A DNA stretch of 64,000 nt from Streptomyces sp. Tue6028 (GTDB lineage: Bacteria > Actinomycetota > Actinomycetes > Streptomycetales > Streptomycetaceae). The notes beneath the pieces are model-generated. The model was not told the DNA's origin. It ran no database searches and worked only from the letters and a program-made list of their open reading frames with translations. Location: assembly GCF_002300165.1 (NCBI RefSeq), contig NZ_MLCE01000021.1:1-64000 (forward strand). The letters are read 5' to 3'. Of this stretch, positions 53,552 through 62,105 are shown piece after piece. The position numbers and the translations under genes were made by a program. How positions within the stretch are numbered: the first letter of the stretch is position 1; each line of letters opens with the position of its first letter.

Positions 53552-53989
53552 TCAGCCCGCGCTCTGCTCCTCCGCCAGGATGCGGTCGAGGGCCTCGTCG
53601 AGATGCGTGTCGAAGCCGGCCAGGGCACGCTCCTGCCCGAGCGGAACCAGTTTGTCGGTGCGGTCGAGGAACGCGACGAGCGGCGCGGCGCCGGACCGGA
53701 ACAGTGCGTGGTCACCGCCCACCTGAAGGCGGATCAGGACCTCACCGAGGGACTCCGGATCGGCCGGCGCGATGCGCACATCACCGTCACCGCACGGGCG
53801 CCCCACACCGTCGATCAGCAATTCCCGCCCGAACGCCCAGGTCACCGGCGCATCGCCAGGCAGATGGAAGGTCAGCCGCACCGCGTACGGATCACAGGTC
53901 TCGTATCGCAGTTCCACAGGGATGCGGAAAGAGAGCTCCTCCGACACGAGGAAGCTCATCATGACCTCTGCCTGTACCGACTCGCGCAT
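53552..53989 (-). CDS. ssgA: SsgA, sporulation-specific cell division activator
   Basis: A 145-residue SsgA-like protein. Streptomyces SsgA marks and enhances septum formation in aerial hyphae, and together with SsgB recruits FtsZ. SFLVSEELSFRIPVELRYE, TFHLPGDAPVTWAFGRELL and LVAFLDRTDKLVP (in part) are signature stretches. The MMSFLV start region (MRESVQAEV) agrees with known SsgA. ssgR lies directly upstream. Confidence 0.97.
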   Translation of the reverse strand: MRESVQAEVMMSFLVSEELSFRIPVELRYETCDPYAVRLTFHLPGDAPVTWAFGRELLIDGVGRPCGDGDVRIAPADPESLGEVLIRLQVGGDHALFRSGAAPLVAFLDRTDKLVPLGQERALAGFDTHLDEALDRILAEEQSAG

Positions 53990-54089
53990 CGCCTACCCCG
54001 TCGTTTGCCGTCGTCCTGGCCAGGAATCGTCCCCCTGACACTGCTGGAATCTTGCAGAACGTGCACGAGAGATCACAAGGAGTGAGTTT

Positions 54090-54986
54090 TCAGATACTGA
54101 TAGAGATCGCGAGTGTCCCTAGCAGCCGGCCGATCTCGCTCTGCAATTGGCGTGCGGCGGGTAGCAACCGCTCGGCCTGATGGGAAGGGAGGGAAATGGC
54201 CATCGTCGCGGCCGTGCTGCCCGCTGTGATGGGGATGGCGGCGCAGACCGTGCCCAGCGCGTACTCCTGCCGCTCGATGACCGGCTCCATGCGCCCCGTC
54301 CGCTCCAGGCGCCGCAACAGGCTGTCGTTGTCACGCACCGTGTACGGGGTGATCGACTGCACCGGATAGCGGTCGAGGTGGTCACGGCGGGCCTTGTCGT
54401 CCAGCTGGGACAGCAGGCACTGGCCGATCGCGTGGGCGTGGCCGGTCTCGCGGAAGTCGGCCCACTCCTCGACGGCGGGGGTGGCCGGGCTGTCGGCGAC
54501 GCAGATGACGTCGATCTCGCCGTCCCGGTAGTTCGCGTAGTAGACGGGCACGCCGATCGCATCGCGCCAGTGCGCCAGTGCGTCACTCATCGTGCTGCGA
54601 CGTTTCTGCTGCGCTCCACTGCTGCTCAGCCGCTCGGCCGACTCCCCTAGGAAGAAGAGTCCCTTGTCCCGGCGCAGATAGCCCTCGTGGGCCAGGGTGC
54701 GCAGCAGGTGGTACGCCGTCGGCAGCGCGAGCCCGGCCTCCCGGGCCAGCTGCTTGGCGGGCGCCCCGTGCTCGCGCGACGCCACCGCCTCCAGGAGCCG
54801 CATCGCGCGCTGCACCGAGCCGATCAGGGTGGTGGAGTTCGACTCCACGGGCGGGACGTGTGCGGCGCGGGTCTCGCCGGGGGTGGTGAGGGGCTGGGTC
54901 GGCGGAACGCGTGACGCCGTGGGTCCGCCCGACCGCTGGACGGGGGGAGCAGGTGATTGTGCGGGTGCGGTGTCAACCGTGGCCAA
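54090..54986 (-). CDS. ssgR: SsgR, IclR-family activator of ssgA
   Basis: A 298-residue regulator. The first 50 residues are Pro/Ala/Thr-rich, followed by an IclR winged helix (about 55-110; APAKQLAREAGLALPTAYHLLR) and the effector domain. In S. coelicolor SsgR is required for ssgA transcription. It is transcribed leftwards, 100 bases before ssgA. Family position and the neighbour identify it. Confidence 0.95.
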   Translation of the reverse strand: MATVDTAPAQSPAPPVQRSGGPTASRVPPTQPLTTPGETRAAHVPPVESNSTTLIGSVQRAMRLLEAVASREHGAPAKQLAREAGLALPTAYHLLRTLAHEGYLRRDKGLFFLGESAERLSSSGAQQKRRSTMSDALAHWRDAIGVPVYYANYRDGEIDVICVADSPATPAVEEWADFRETGHAHAIGQCLLSQLDDKARRDHLDRYPVQSITPYTVRDNDSLLRRLERTGRMEPVIERQEYALGTVCAAIPITAGSTAATMAISLPSHQAERLLPAARQLQSEIGRLLGTLAISISI

Positions 54987-55128
54987 GGGGCACTCCCGAA
55001 GCGCGAGGGGAACCGCCCGTGCGGGGGAACACGGGAGGGGGCTGTGCGCTGCCCGCGGGGGCCGGCCCCGCGTCGAGCTCCGGACTTTAACCGTCTGTCA
55101 CCGCTCGCAGACGGCCTCACCGGGAAAC

Positions 55129-55146
55129 TTCCCTCGGGCGAGGGAA
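55129..55146. promoter_or_regulatory. 18-bp inverted repeat upstream of ssgR
   Basis: TTCCCTCG-GG-CGAGGGAA lies about 145 bases before the ssgR start and 55 bases after the DUF5326 stop. The two-base centre makes it poor as an RNA loop, so a protein operator is as likely as a terminator. Confidence 0.4.
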
Positions 55147-55200
55147 CCTGGAGTTCCCTTTCCCGGCGCACCCGTTACCCCACGCTCACCCTCTCGCGTC

Positions 55201-55413
55201 TCACCAGTCGCTGCGGGACGACGAGCCCGCCATGAACTTCCGCACGATGTAGATCAGTCCGCCGACCAGCGCGACGAAGATCAGCAGCTTGAAGAGCAGG
55301 CCGATGACGAATCCGACGACGCTGGCTATCAGGCCGCCGAACACGACCAGGGCGATGACCGGCACCGCGACCCACTTCACCCACCACGGCATACCGCTGA
55401 AGATCTCTCGCAT
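55201..55413 (-). CDS. Small membrane protein (DUF5326 type)
   Basis: A 70-residue protein with two hydrophobic helices (about 12-35 and 38-60) and a Ser/Arg tail (GSSSRSDW). It starts MREIFSGMPWW. I recall it as a conserved actinobacterial DUF5326 protein near ssgR; the function is unknown. AGGTAAGGACGAGGG precedes the ATG. Confidence 0.8.
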   Translation of the reverse strand: MREIFSGMPWWVKWVAVPVIALVVFGGLIASVVGFVIGLLFKLLIFVALVGGLIYIVRKFMAGSSSRSDW

Positions 55414-55576
55414 CGCCCTCGTCCTTACCTCTCTTCGCCCGTCGCCCCAAGTCCGGGGCCGTGATTCCGGGTTCTCCGATGTCCTGCTTCGATGCTAGGC
55501 CGGGAGAGACGCGTACAGGGGCCTCGCACCCCTTGTCCTCCCCTGACCGTTCCCCTAGGGAACCCTGAGGCCGCGG

Positions 55577-55894
55577 TCAGCTCTCGGGCGGAGAGAACAC
55601 CACCAGGACCCTCAGATCCTCGGTGATGTGGTGGAACTTGTGGGCGACGCCCGCGGGTACGTAGACGACGCTGCCGCGCGCCACCTGCGTGGTCTCCAGT
55701 CCGACCGTGATCGAGGCCCGCCCGCTCACCACGAAGTACACCTCGTCCTGCTGGTGCGGCTTCTGTGGGTCGAGCTCACCCGCGTCGAGCGCGTAGAGGC
55801 CGACCGACATGTTCCGCTCGCGCAGGAACTGCAGGTAGGCGCCTTCGTTGGCGGCGCGTTCCGCCTCCAGTTCGTCCAGCCGGAATGCCTTCAT
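55577..55894 (-). CDS. Cupin-domain protein
   Basis: A 105-residue single-cupin protein. The two cupin motifs carry KPHQQDEVYFVVSGR and GSVVYVPAGVAHKFHH, with Glu and His metal ligands. Substrate unknown; small cupins often act as isomerases, dioxygenases or sensors. The ATG at 55894 begins MKAFRLDELEAE; a longer frame to 55933 overlaps the divergent promoter. Confidence 0.88.
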   Translation of the reverse strand: MKAFRLDELEAERAANEGAYLQFLRERNMSVGLYALDAGELDPQKPHQQDEVYFVVSGRASITVGLETTQVARGSVVYVPAGVAHKFHHITEDLRVLVVFSPPES

Positions 55895-55922
55895 CGCTCT
55901 TGTCCGCTCTCGTACCCCACAA

Positions 55923-55936
55923 GCTGTGCGCACAGC
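55923..55936. promoter_or_regulatory. 14-bp palindrome in the cupin-holin divergent region
   Basis: GCTGTGCGCACAGC is a perfect palindrome lying between the two divergent starts (55894 and 55975), positioned to control one or both promoters. The binding factor is unknown. Confidence 0.45.
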
Positions 55937-55974
55937 CTGCTCGCCAGTCGATCTCTTCTGCCACGATCAGACAC

Positions 55975-56355
55975 ATGAAGAATTTCGTAGTCAAGACACT
56001 CGCCAACGCGGGGGCCCTGGCCGTCGCGGTGTGGCTGCTCGACAAGATCACCCTCACGGGGGACAGCACCGGCAAGAAGGTCGGCACGCTGCTGCTCGTC
56101 GCGCTGGTCTTCGGCCTGGTGAACTTCCTGGTCAAGCCCATCGTGCAGATCCTGACCTTCCCGCTCTTCATTCTCACGCTCGGCCTGATCACGCTCGTGG
56201 TCAATGCACTGATGCTGCTGCTCACCTCGTGGCTGGCCGACAAGCTCGACCTGAGCTTCCACGTCGAGGGCTTCTGGACCGCCGTCCTGGGCGGTCTGAT
56301 CATTTCCGTCGTGTCCTGGGCGCTCAACGTCGTGCTGCCCGACGGCAAGGACTGA
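55975..56355 (+). CDS. Phage-holin-family (DUF360) membrane protein
   Basis: A 126-residue protein with four hydrophobic helices and VNFLVKPIVQILTFPLFILTLG, the signature of the PF04020-type family, which is chromosomal and not a true lysis holin. The ATG at 55975 starts MKNFVVKTLANAG. It precedes ptpA by six bases, probably in one operon. Confidence 0.88.
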   Translation: MKNFVVKTLANAGALAVAVWLLDKITLTGDSTGKKVGTLLLVALVFGLVNFLVKPIVQILTFPLFILTLGLITLVVNALMLLLTSWLADKLDLSFHVEGFWTAVLGGLIISVVSWALNVVLPDGKD

Positions 56356-56361
56356 GTACCC

Positions 56362-56853
56362 ATGCCCTATCGCGTCTGTTTCGTCTGCACCGGCAACATC
56401 TGCCGCTCCCCGATGGCGGAGTCCGTCTTCCGCGCCCGTGTGGAAGAAGCCGGGCTCGATCAGCTCGTCGAGGTCGACAGCGCGGGTACGGGCGGCTGGC
56501 ACGAGGGCGACGGCGCCGACCCGCGGACCGTCGCCGTCCTGGAGGCGCACGGCTACGGGAGCGACCACACCGCCCGGCAGTTCCAGGCCTCGTGGTTCTC
56601 CCGCCTCGACCTCGTCGTCGCCCTCGACTCCGGCCACCTGAAGGCGCTGCGCCGTCTCGCGCCCACCCCCGAGGACGCCGACAAGGTCAGGCTGCTGCGG
56701 TCGTACGACCCCGCCGCGGGCGACGATCCGGATGTCCCGGATCCGTATTACGGACGTATGGACGGCTTCGAGGAGTGTCTTGAGATGGTGGAGGCGGCGA
56801 GCGTCGGTCTGCTCGCCGCTGTACAGGAGCAAGTGGAGGGACAGGTCTCATGA
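56362..56853 (+). CDS. ptpA: Low-molecular-weight protein-tyrosine phosphatase
   Basis: A 163-residue phosphatase. The P-loop CTGNICRS gives Cys9 nucleophile and Arg15, and the general acid is Asp127 in DPYYG. In S. coelicolor PtpA dephosphorylates phosphotyrosine proteins and influences antibiotic production and hyphal growth. The stop overlaps the next start (ATGA). Confidence 0.96.
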   Translation: MPYRVCFVCTGNICRSPMAESVFRARVEEAGLDQLVEVDSAGTGGWHEGDGADPRTVAVLEAHGYGSDHTARQFQASWFSRLDLVVALDSGHLKALRRLAPTPEDADKVRLLRSYDPAAGDDPDVPDPYYGRMDGFEECLEMVEAASVGLLAAVQEQVEGQVS

Positions 56854-57995
56854 CCTCAGGGGATTTCGTCGCGCCGAGCGGTGACGGCACGCGCGCGGTG
56901 CGGGCTGGGCTGCCCGAGCCCGTCAAGTACGAGCCGACGCTTCCGGGACCGGTCTTCGCCGCGCACTTCCACCTGCCCGGCGATCCCACCGGCCCGTACG
57001 CCTACGGCCGCGACGAGAACCCGACCTGGACACTCCTGGAGCGCGCCATCGGCGAGCTGGAGGCCCCCGGGCAGGACGGCGTCGAGACCCTCGCCTTCCC
57101 CTCGGGCATGGCCGCCATCTCCGCCGTCCTCTTCTCGCAGCTGCGCGCCGGCGACGTCGTGGTCCTGCCCGACGACGGCTATCAGGTGCTCCCGCTGGTG
57201 CGCGAGCAGCTGACCGCGTACGGCATCGAGGTGCGCACCGCCCCGACCGCCGGCGACGCCCAGCTGGAGGTGCTCGACGGCGCGAAGCTGCTGTGGATCG
57301 AGACGCCGTCGAACCCGGGCCTGGACGTGTGCGACATCCGGCGGCTGGTCACGGCGGCCCACGCGCAGGGCACGCTCGTCGCCGTCGACAACACCCTGGC
57401 CACTCCGCTCGGACAGCGCCCGCTGGAGCTCGGCGCGGACTTCTCGGTCGCGAGCGGCACCAAGATGCTCACCGGGCACGGCGACGTCCTGCTGGGGTAC
57501 GTCAGCGCCCGCGACGGCGCGCTGATGGTTCCGGTGAAGCGCTGGCGGAAGATCGTCGGCGCGATCCCCGGTCCCATGGAGGCCTGGCTCGCGCACCGCT
57601 CGCTCGCCACCCTCCAGCTGCGCGCCGACCGGCAGACCTCCAGCGCCCTGATCGTCGCCGAGGCCCTGCGGGAGCGGCCCGAGGTGTCCGGGCTGCGCTA
57701 TCCCGGTCTGCCCGACGACCCCTCGCACAAGATCGCCACTCAGCAGATGCGGCGGTTCGGATGCGTGGTGTCCTTCACGCTGTCCACGCGCGCGCGTGCC
57801 GACCGTTTTCTCGACGCGCTGCGTCTGGTGGACGACGCGACGAGCTTCGGCGGTGTCCGGTCCACGGCGGAACGGCGGGGACGCTGGGGCGGAGACGCGG
57901 TGCCGGAAGGCTTTGTCCGCCTCTCCGTCGGTGCGGAGGACCCGGAGGACTTGGTGGCGGACCTGCTGCGGGCACTCGACGAGTCCGCGGAGTGA
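56850..57995 (+). CDS. PLP-dependent trans-sulfuration enzyme (cystathionine gamma-lyase type)
   Basis: A 381-residue enzyme of the Cys/Met metabolism family. YAYGRDENPTW and PSGMAAI are the N-terminal landmarks, ETPSNPG and VDNTLATPLGQRP the cofactor-binding ones, and the PLP lysine is in SGTKMLTGH. It most likely makes cysteine from cystathionine, but synthase or methionine lyase activity is not excluded. It is translationally coupled to ptpA. Confidence 0.9.
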   Translation: MTSGDFVAPSGDGTRAVRAGLPEPVKYEPTLPGPVFAAHFHLPGDPTGPYAYGRDENPTWTLLERAIGELEAPGQDGVETLAFPSGMAAISAVLFSQLRAGDVVVLPDDGYQVLPLVREQLTAYGIEVRTAPTAGDAQLEVLDGAKLLWIETPSNPGLDVCDIRRLVTAAHAQGTLVAVDNTLATPLGQRPLELGADFSVASGTKMLTGHGDVLLGYVSARDGALMVPVKRWRKIVGAIPGPMEAWLAHRSLATLQLRADRQTSSALIVAEALRERPEVSGLRYPGLPDDPSHKIATQQMRRFGCVVSFTLSTRARADRFLDALRLVDDATSFGGVRSTAERRGRWGGDAVPEGFVRLSVGAEDPEDLVADLLRALDESAE

Positions 57996-58066
57996 AGGCC
58001 TTCTGAGCGATCGCCGAGCCGGGACGTCGTGCGCGGCCGCGGGACCGGGGCTCCGCTCCGCACGAC

Positions 58067-58105
58067 GGACGGTCCGAGCCTCCCCCCTCGTGGCTCGGAC
58101 CGTCC
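58067..58105 (+). terminator. Terminator after the cystathionine-lyase gene
   Basis: GGACGGTCCGAGCC and GGCTCGGACCGTCC form a perfect 14-bp stem with an 11-base loop, 71 bases after the stop. Confidence 0.8.
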
Positions 58106-58240
58106 CGGTTCTGCGCGCGAAGAACCGCGCGACCAAGGCTAGTTGACTCTGTGTCAGTGTCCAATCACTGTAGCGACAGCGACCTATCGACTTATTTATA
58201 GTTAGGGCTCGCGCGGGGGTGCTGGGAGGGGAGGGGCACC

Positions 58241-59146
58241 ATGGATTTGGCCTTGCTGCGCACGTTCGTGACGGTGCACCGGGCCGGTTCCTTCACCCGC
58301 GCCGCCGCACTGCTCGGGCTCTCCCAGCCTGCCGTCACCTCGCAGATCCGCACGCTGGAGCGGCAGTTGGGGCGGCCGTTGTTCCTGCGCCAGGCCCGTG
58401 GGGTGACCCCCACGACCATCGGCGACGAACTGGCCCACAAGGCGGCACCGCACCTCGACGCCCTCGTGGAGATCACCGAGACCGGCCTCGACGAGGACTC
58501 GTCCTTGCGCACCCTTCATCTCGCCGGGCCGCCGGAGTTCACCGCAGAGCGGGCACTGCCCGCGCTCACCGAGCTGATCGGCGACGACGGCCAGGGCCTG
58601 GCGCTGCGCGCCTCCTTCGGCAACGCCGAGGAGACCCTGGAAGGGCTTGCTGCCGGACATCATGATTTGGCCATCACGACGGCCCGCCCACGCGGTGCTC
58701 TGCTGACCGCGACTCCGCTCTGCGACGAAGAGCACGTCCTGGTCGCCGCTCCGCGCTGGATGGCCCGGGTGGGCGCCGGGAAGCTGCGCCGCAAGGGCGC
58801 CCACGCGCTGGAGGACCTCCCGATCGTCGAGGTGCACGAGTCGCTGCCCCTCGTCGCCCGCTACTGGGCGTCCGTCTTCGACTCCCGCCCCGCCGCCTCC
58901 GGCACCGTCGTCGTCCCGGACCTGCGGGCCGTCCTGGCCTGTGCGGCCGCGGGTGCGGGCCTCGCCGTCCTGCCCCGGTATCTGTGCACCGAGGCGCTGG
59001 AGCGTGGCGACGTCGTGGCGCTGCTCGACCCGGCCGTGCCGCCGCTGCGCACCTACTTTCTGGTGGTGCGCACGGGGACGCTGGCCATGCCGCACATCGC
59101 CCGGGCGCACGAGTGGCTGCTGCGGGCCGCTGCCGACTGGGCCTGA
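58241..59146 (+). CDS. LysR-family transcriptional regulator
   Basis: A 301-residue regulator. The helix-turn-helix is SFTRAAALLGLSQPAVTSQIRTLE (in part; about 17-38), followed by a LysR substrate-binding domain. GGAGGGG upstream supports the ATG at 58241. The A/T-rich leader (58170-58205) is probably its own promoter. Genes on either side give no clear target. Confidence 0.92.
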   Translation: MDLALLRTFVTVHRAGSFTRAAALLGLSQPAVTSQIRTLERQLGRPLFLRQARGVTPTTIGDELAHKAAPHLDALVEITETGLDEDSSLRTLHLAGPPEFTAERALPALTELIGDDGQGLALRASFGNAEETLEGLAAGHHDLAITTARPRGALLTATPLCDEEHVLVAAPRWMARVGAGKLRRKGAHALEDLPIVEVHESLPLVARYWASVFDSRPAASGTVVVPDLRAVLACAAAGAGLAVLPRYLCTEALERGDVVALLDPAVPPLRTYFLVVRTGTLAMPHIARAHEWLLRAAADWA

Positions 59147-59179
59147 CAACTCGTCGCGGCAGTTCGGGGGCGTCGCGAT

Positions 59180-59193
59180 GTTTCACGTGGAAC
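59180..59193. other. Near-parS site between lysR and NUDIX genes
   Basis: GTTTCACGTGGAAC differs from parS at one base. It lies in the 68-base intergenic gap just upstream of the NUDIX start. Confidence 0.55.
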
Positions 59194-59214
59194 CAGCCGG
59201 GCCACATTTCTCCC

Positions 59215-59697
59215 ATGACCGTCCGACCCGTGGTCAAGCGCACCGCCCGCGCCATCCTGCTCGATGGTGACGACCTGATCCTGATCAAGCGCACCAAGCC
59301 CGGCGTCGATCCCTACTGGCTCACACCCGGCGGCGGGGTCGAACCGGAGGACTCGACCGTCGTCGACGCCCTCCACCGCGAGGTGCACGAGGAGCTCGGC
59401 GCCAAGGTCACCGATGTAGTGCCCTGCTTCGTCGACACCGTCGAGCACATCGGCGACGACGGCGGCGCGACCGGCGTGAAGGTGCAGCATTTCTTCGTCT
59501 GCCGCCTGGAGTCCATGGACCTGTCTCAGAGACACGGCCCTGAGGTGGACGAGCCGATCGGCGAGTACGAGATCGTCCGCGTGCCGTTCACGCGGGTCGG
59601 CATCGCCTCCGTCCACCTCGTGCCGCTGTCCCTGCGGCACTATCTCGACGGGAACATCGAGGGTGTACGGGCGATGCACGCGCCCGACCTGGGCTGA
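59215..59697 (+). CDS. NUDIX hydrolase
   Basis: A 160-residue pyrophosphohydrolase. The NUDIX box runs from GGGVEPED through REVHEELGAK (G-x5-E-x7-REUxEExGU), complete with its metal-binding Glu residues. The substrate, a nucleoside diphosphate derivative, cannot be told. The ATG at 59215 (MTVRPVVKRTARA) is preferred to upstream starts. Confidence 0.92.
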   Translation: MTVRPVVKRTARAILLDGDDLILIKRTKPGVDPYWLTPGGGVEPEDSTVVDALHREVHEELGAKVTDVVPCFVDTVEHIGDDGGATGVKVQHFFVCRLESMDLSQRHGPEVDEPIGEYEIVRVPFTRVGIASVHLVPLSLRHYLDGNIEGVRAMHAPDLG

Positions 59698-59730
59698 CCC
59701 TCGCGGGCCGGAGGATCGTCGAACCGTCCT

Positions 59731-59761
59731 GGCCGGGAGGCGGATCCACGCCGTCCCGGCC
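59731..59761. terminator. Hairpin between convergent NUDIX and globin genes
   Basis: GGCCGGGA and TCCCGGCC pair over 8 bp, with GGCG/CGCC pairing inside. It lies 34 bases after the NUDIX stop and 10 bases before the end of the convergent gene. Confidence 0.65.
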
Positions 59762-59770
59762 GAGACGTGT

Positions 59771-61390
59771 TCAGTCTCCGGCCGTCACGAGTTCCTCCAC
59801 CGAGTCGTGGCGGATGCGGTCCGACGGGATGCCGATGTCTCTCAGCGCGTCCACACCGCTGCGGATCATCCCGGGAGGGCCCGATAGATACGCGTCGTAC
59901 TCGTTCCACGGCCCGTATTCGCGGACGACGTCCGGCAGCTGAAGGTGGGCCTGCTGGTCGACGACCGGCCGTACGGCGAGCCAGGGGTGGCTCTGCTGAA
60001 GCCGCAGCATCGTGTCGATGTCGTACAGGTCGTGGTCGGTGCGGGCGCCGTAGAACACCTCGACCGGGCGTCGCTCACCGTGCTCGGCGACATCCTCGAC
60101 CAGGGCCTTGATCGGCGCGATGCCGGTGCCGCCGCCCAGACAGAGCAGACCGCTGTCGGTGGTGTGGTCGACGGTCATCGAACCGGCCGGCGGGCCGAGC
60201 CGGATGATGTCGCCGGGCCGGGCGCGGTGCACCAGGGCGTTGGACACCCAGCCCGCCGGAACCGCCTTCACATGGAACGACAGCAGCCCGTCGGGGCGGG
60301 GAGCCGAGGCAAAGGAGTAGTGGCGCCAGATCCGCGGCCACCACGGCGTCTCCAAGCTCGTGTACTGGCCGGCGAGAAACGGATAGGGCTGGTCGGGGCG
60401 GACGGTGACGACCGCGACATCCGGGGTCCGCAGATCGTGCGAGACCACCTCGGCGTACCACCAGGCAGGCGCGAGCAGTTCGTCCGCTGCCGCCGCGTCG
60501 ATCATGACCTGGGAGATCGTCGTGTACGCGCGCACCCAGGCCGCCTCCGTCTCGGCGTCCCAGCTCCCTGAGGCATACCTGCTGAGCGAGCCGATGAGGC
60601 ACTCGCCGACGGCCGGGTAGTGCTCCGGTCTGGTGCCGTACTTGCGGTGTCCACGGCCGAGGTTCTGCAGATACGCCACGAGGACTTCGGTGTTGTCGAT
60701 GTGCTCGGCGGCGGTCAGCAGGGCCCTGAGAAGCCGGTCCCGCTGCGTGTCCATCGCGGCGGGGAACAGCTGGCGCAGCTGCGGGTGGCGCACGAACAGC
60801 AGCGCGTAGAAGTAGGAGGTGACCTTGTCGGCCACCGGGCCGACCTCCGCCATGGTCCGGCGGATCAGCACGGCGTCGGGCGACGCCTTCGGGCCGGGCG
60901 CCGGGGAGGGCGTCTGTCCGGGCGCTCGCGGGGCAGGAACGGATTCCGGCTGCGGGGCGCCGTATGCGGGCCGGGGAGAGCCGTACGCGGGCTGCGAGGC
61001 CCCTGACGCGGGTTGCGCGGCTCCGCCGGCGGGCTCCGGCTCGGGACGCCGGGGCGCGTACGGCGCCCCTTGGTACGGGTTCTGCGGTGCCCCGTCACGG
61101 GGGGCCTGTGGCGCATGGGGTGCCGCGCCACGGGGAGCCTGCGGCGACGGGGATATTCGTTCCTGCGCGGCCGGCGCCGTGGGCGGCGTCCGTTGGTCCG
61201 CTTCCTGGGCGGGCTCGCTCTGCGGCGTGGTGGGCCGGCCGACGGGGCGCATCGCTGCGAGCCGACGGCCGTCGGATGCCCCCTGATCACCGTCGGCGGG
61301 CGCAGGTTCCTGGCGCGGTGTGAACCAACCGCCCCCGCCGTTGCCGCCGGAAGTGCCCTTGTCGGCCGACGCCGTGGTCGGAGCGTCCAT
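59771..61390 (-). CDS. Flavohaemoglobin-like globin/FAD reductase with disordered N-terminus
   Basis: A 539-residue protein. The first about 165 residues are Pro/Ala/Gln-rich and disordered, with PQ/AY-type repeats. A globin domain follows (about 168-300) with proximal His in GRGHRKYG and Phe of the CD corner, then an FAD domain (RHYSFASAP) and an NAD domain (CLGGGTGIAPI). The family detoxifies NO to nitrate. The ATG at 61390 is preferred; an in-frame ATG at 61411 is possible. It is convergent with the NUDIX gene. Confidence 0.92.
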   Translation of the reverse strand: MDAPTTASADKGTSGGNGGGGWFTPRQEPAPADGDQGASDGRRLAAMRPVGRPTTPQSEPAQEADQRTPPTAPAAQERISPSPQAPRGAAPHAPQAPRDGAPQNPYQGAPYAPRRPEPEPAGGAAQPASGASQPAYGSPRPAYGAPQPESVPAPRAPGQTPSPAPGPKASPDAVLIRRTMAEVGPVADKVTSYFYALLFVRHPQLRQLFPAAMDTQRDRLLRALLTAAEHIDNTEVLVAYLQNLGRGHRKYGTRPEHYPAVGECLIGSLSRYASGSWDAETEAAWVRAYTTISQVMIDAAAADELLAPAWWYAEVVSHDLRTPDVAVVTVRPDQPYPFLAGQYTSLETPWWPRIWRHYSFASAPRPDGLLSFHVKAVPAGWVSNALVHRARPGDIIRLGPPAGSMTVDHTTDSGLLCLGGGTGIAPIKALVEDVAEHGERRPVEVFYGARTDHDLYDIDTMLRLQQSHPWLAVRPVVDQQAHLQLPDVVREYGPWNEYDAYLSGPPGMIRSGVDALRDIGIPSDRIRHDSVEELVTAGD

Positions 61391-61560
61391 GGTGTGCCTC
61401 GCCTCGAACATCTTTCGATCGGTCTGCGCACCTCCGCGGTCGGAAGATGCCTGCTTTCCCCCGCAGACGGCTCGCCCTCTTTCCCTGTTCAGTCCCCGTC
61501 GGCCAATGCGGCCACATTGAACCCACATTCCTGTCGCGTACGGACAAGTAAGGAGAGAAT

Positions 61561-61689
61561 GTGACATTGGCCGCACTGGACTCACCGCAGCATGCCACGC
61601 GGCGTCAACGCCCGGTCGCACAACGGAAAATGCGGGTCTTCGATCTCTCCGTCCCGTTAGGCTGCATTGGCCTGCGTTCAGCCCCGTGA
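61561..61689 (+). CDS. Candidate 42-residue micro-ORF
   Basis: GTG at 61561 is preceded at five bases by AAGGAG (61550-61555), the best ribosome site in this gap. The frame reads 42 residues, starting VTLAALDSPQ and ending GLRSAP, then TGA. It is basic with no membrane segment and I know no relative. Third positions are only moderately GC-biased. It could be a leader peptide or chance. Confidence 0.3.
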   Translation: MTLAALDSPQHATRRQRPVAQRKMRVFDLSVPLGCIGLRSAP

Positions 61690-61987
61690 GGACATACCTA
61701 CGTCTCGGCGGAGGTGAACCGGAGTCGACCATACCGGCAGGCGCCCCAGGCACAAGTCCTCTCCGTCCTCCCCGCAAAACGGCCCGGGGGCGATCCATCG
61801 ATGTCGCTCAATTGCCGTGCAGGGCTGGCCAATTCACCGGCATTCGCGCGCCTGACAGATCACCCTGGACCTCCCCGAACCCTTCACATGGCCACTTCGC
61901 GATCTCCACCTTGGATGCGATGTCGGCAATTTCCGCCAGTTCCACCGATTCGGCAAACGGCAACGCTGGAATGCCCCTGTCCGCGTT

Positions 61988-62001
61988 GTTTCACGTGAAA
62001 C
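61988..62001. other. parS site (perfect), intergenic
   Basis: Exact GTTTCACGTGAAAC in the divergent region upstream of the GNAT gene, 105 bases before its start. Confidence 0.93.
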
Positions 62002-62105
62002 ATCTGTCCGCGTGTTGTGCGGCTGCGTATGGCGTGGCCAAAAGCACGTACATCCGGCCGCAAACCGGTGGACGCCAGGGCTGCAGGTCGGACAGCCTGA
62101 CCTGC

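Larger units (their letters stand above)
61391..62105. other. Gene-poor region upstream of the globin and GNAT genes
   Basis: This 715-base divergent region contains a perfect parS at 61988, an inverted repeat CAATG-N6-CATTG (61504-61519) in the globin promoter, and the inverted pair CAGGTC (62084-62089) / GACCTG (62099-62104) just before the GNAT start. A micro-ORF at 61561 is entered separately. Long frames running through the region from 61686 into the GNAT gene lack codon bias and are rejected. Confidence 0.5.

Noticed and set aside
55975..56355. Prophage remnant suggested by the holin-family name
   Set aside because: The family is a widespread chromosomal membrane protein and no other phage gene is present.
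61686..62105. 140-codon N-terminal extension of the GNAT protein
   Set aside because: It contains the parS site and lacks coding bias; family members begin near the GTG at 62106.
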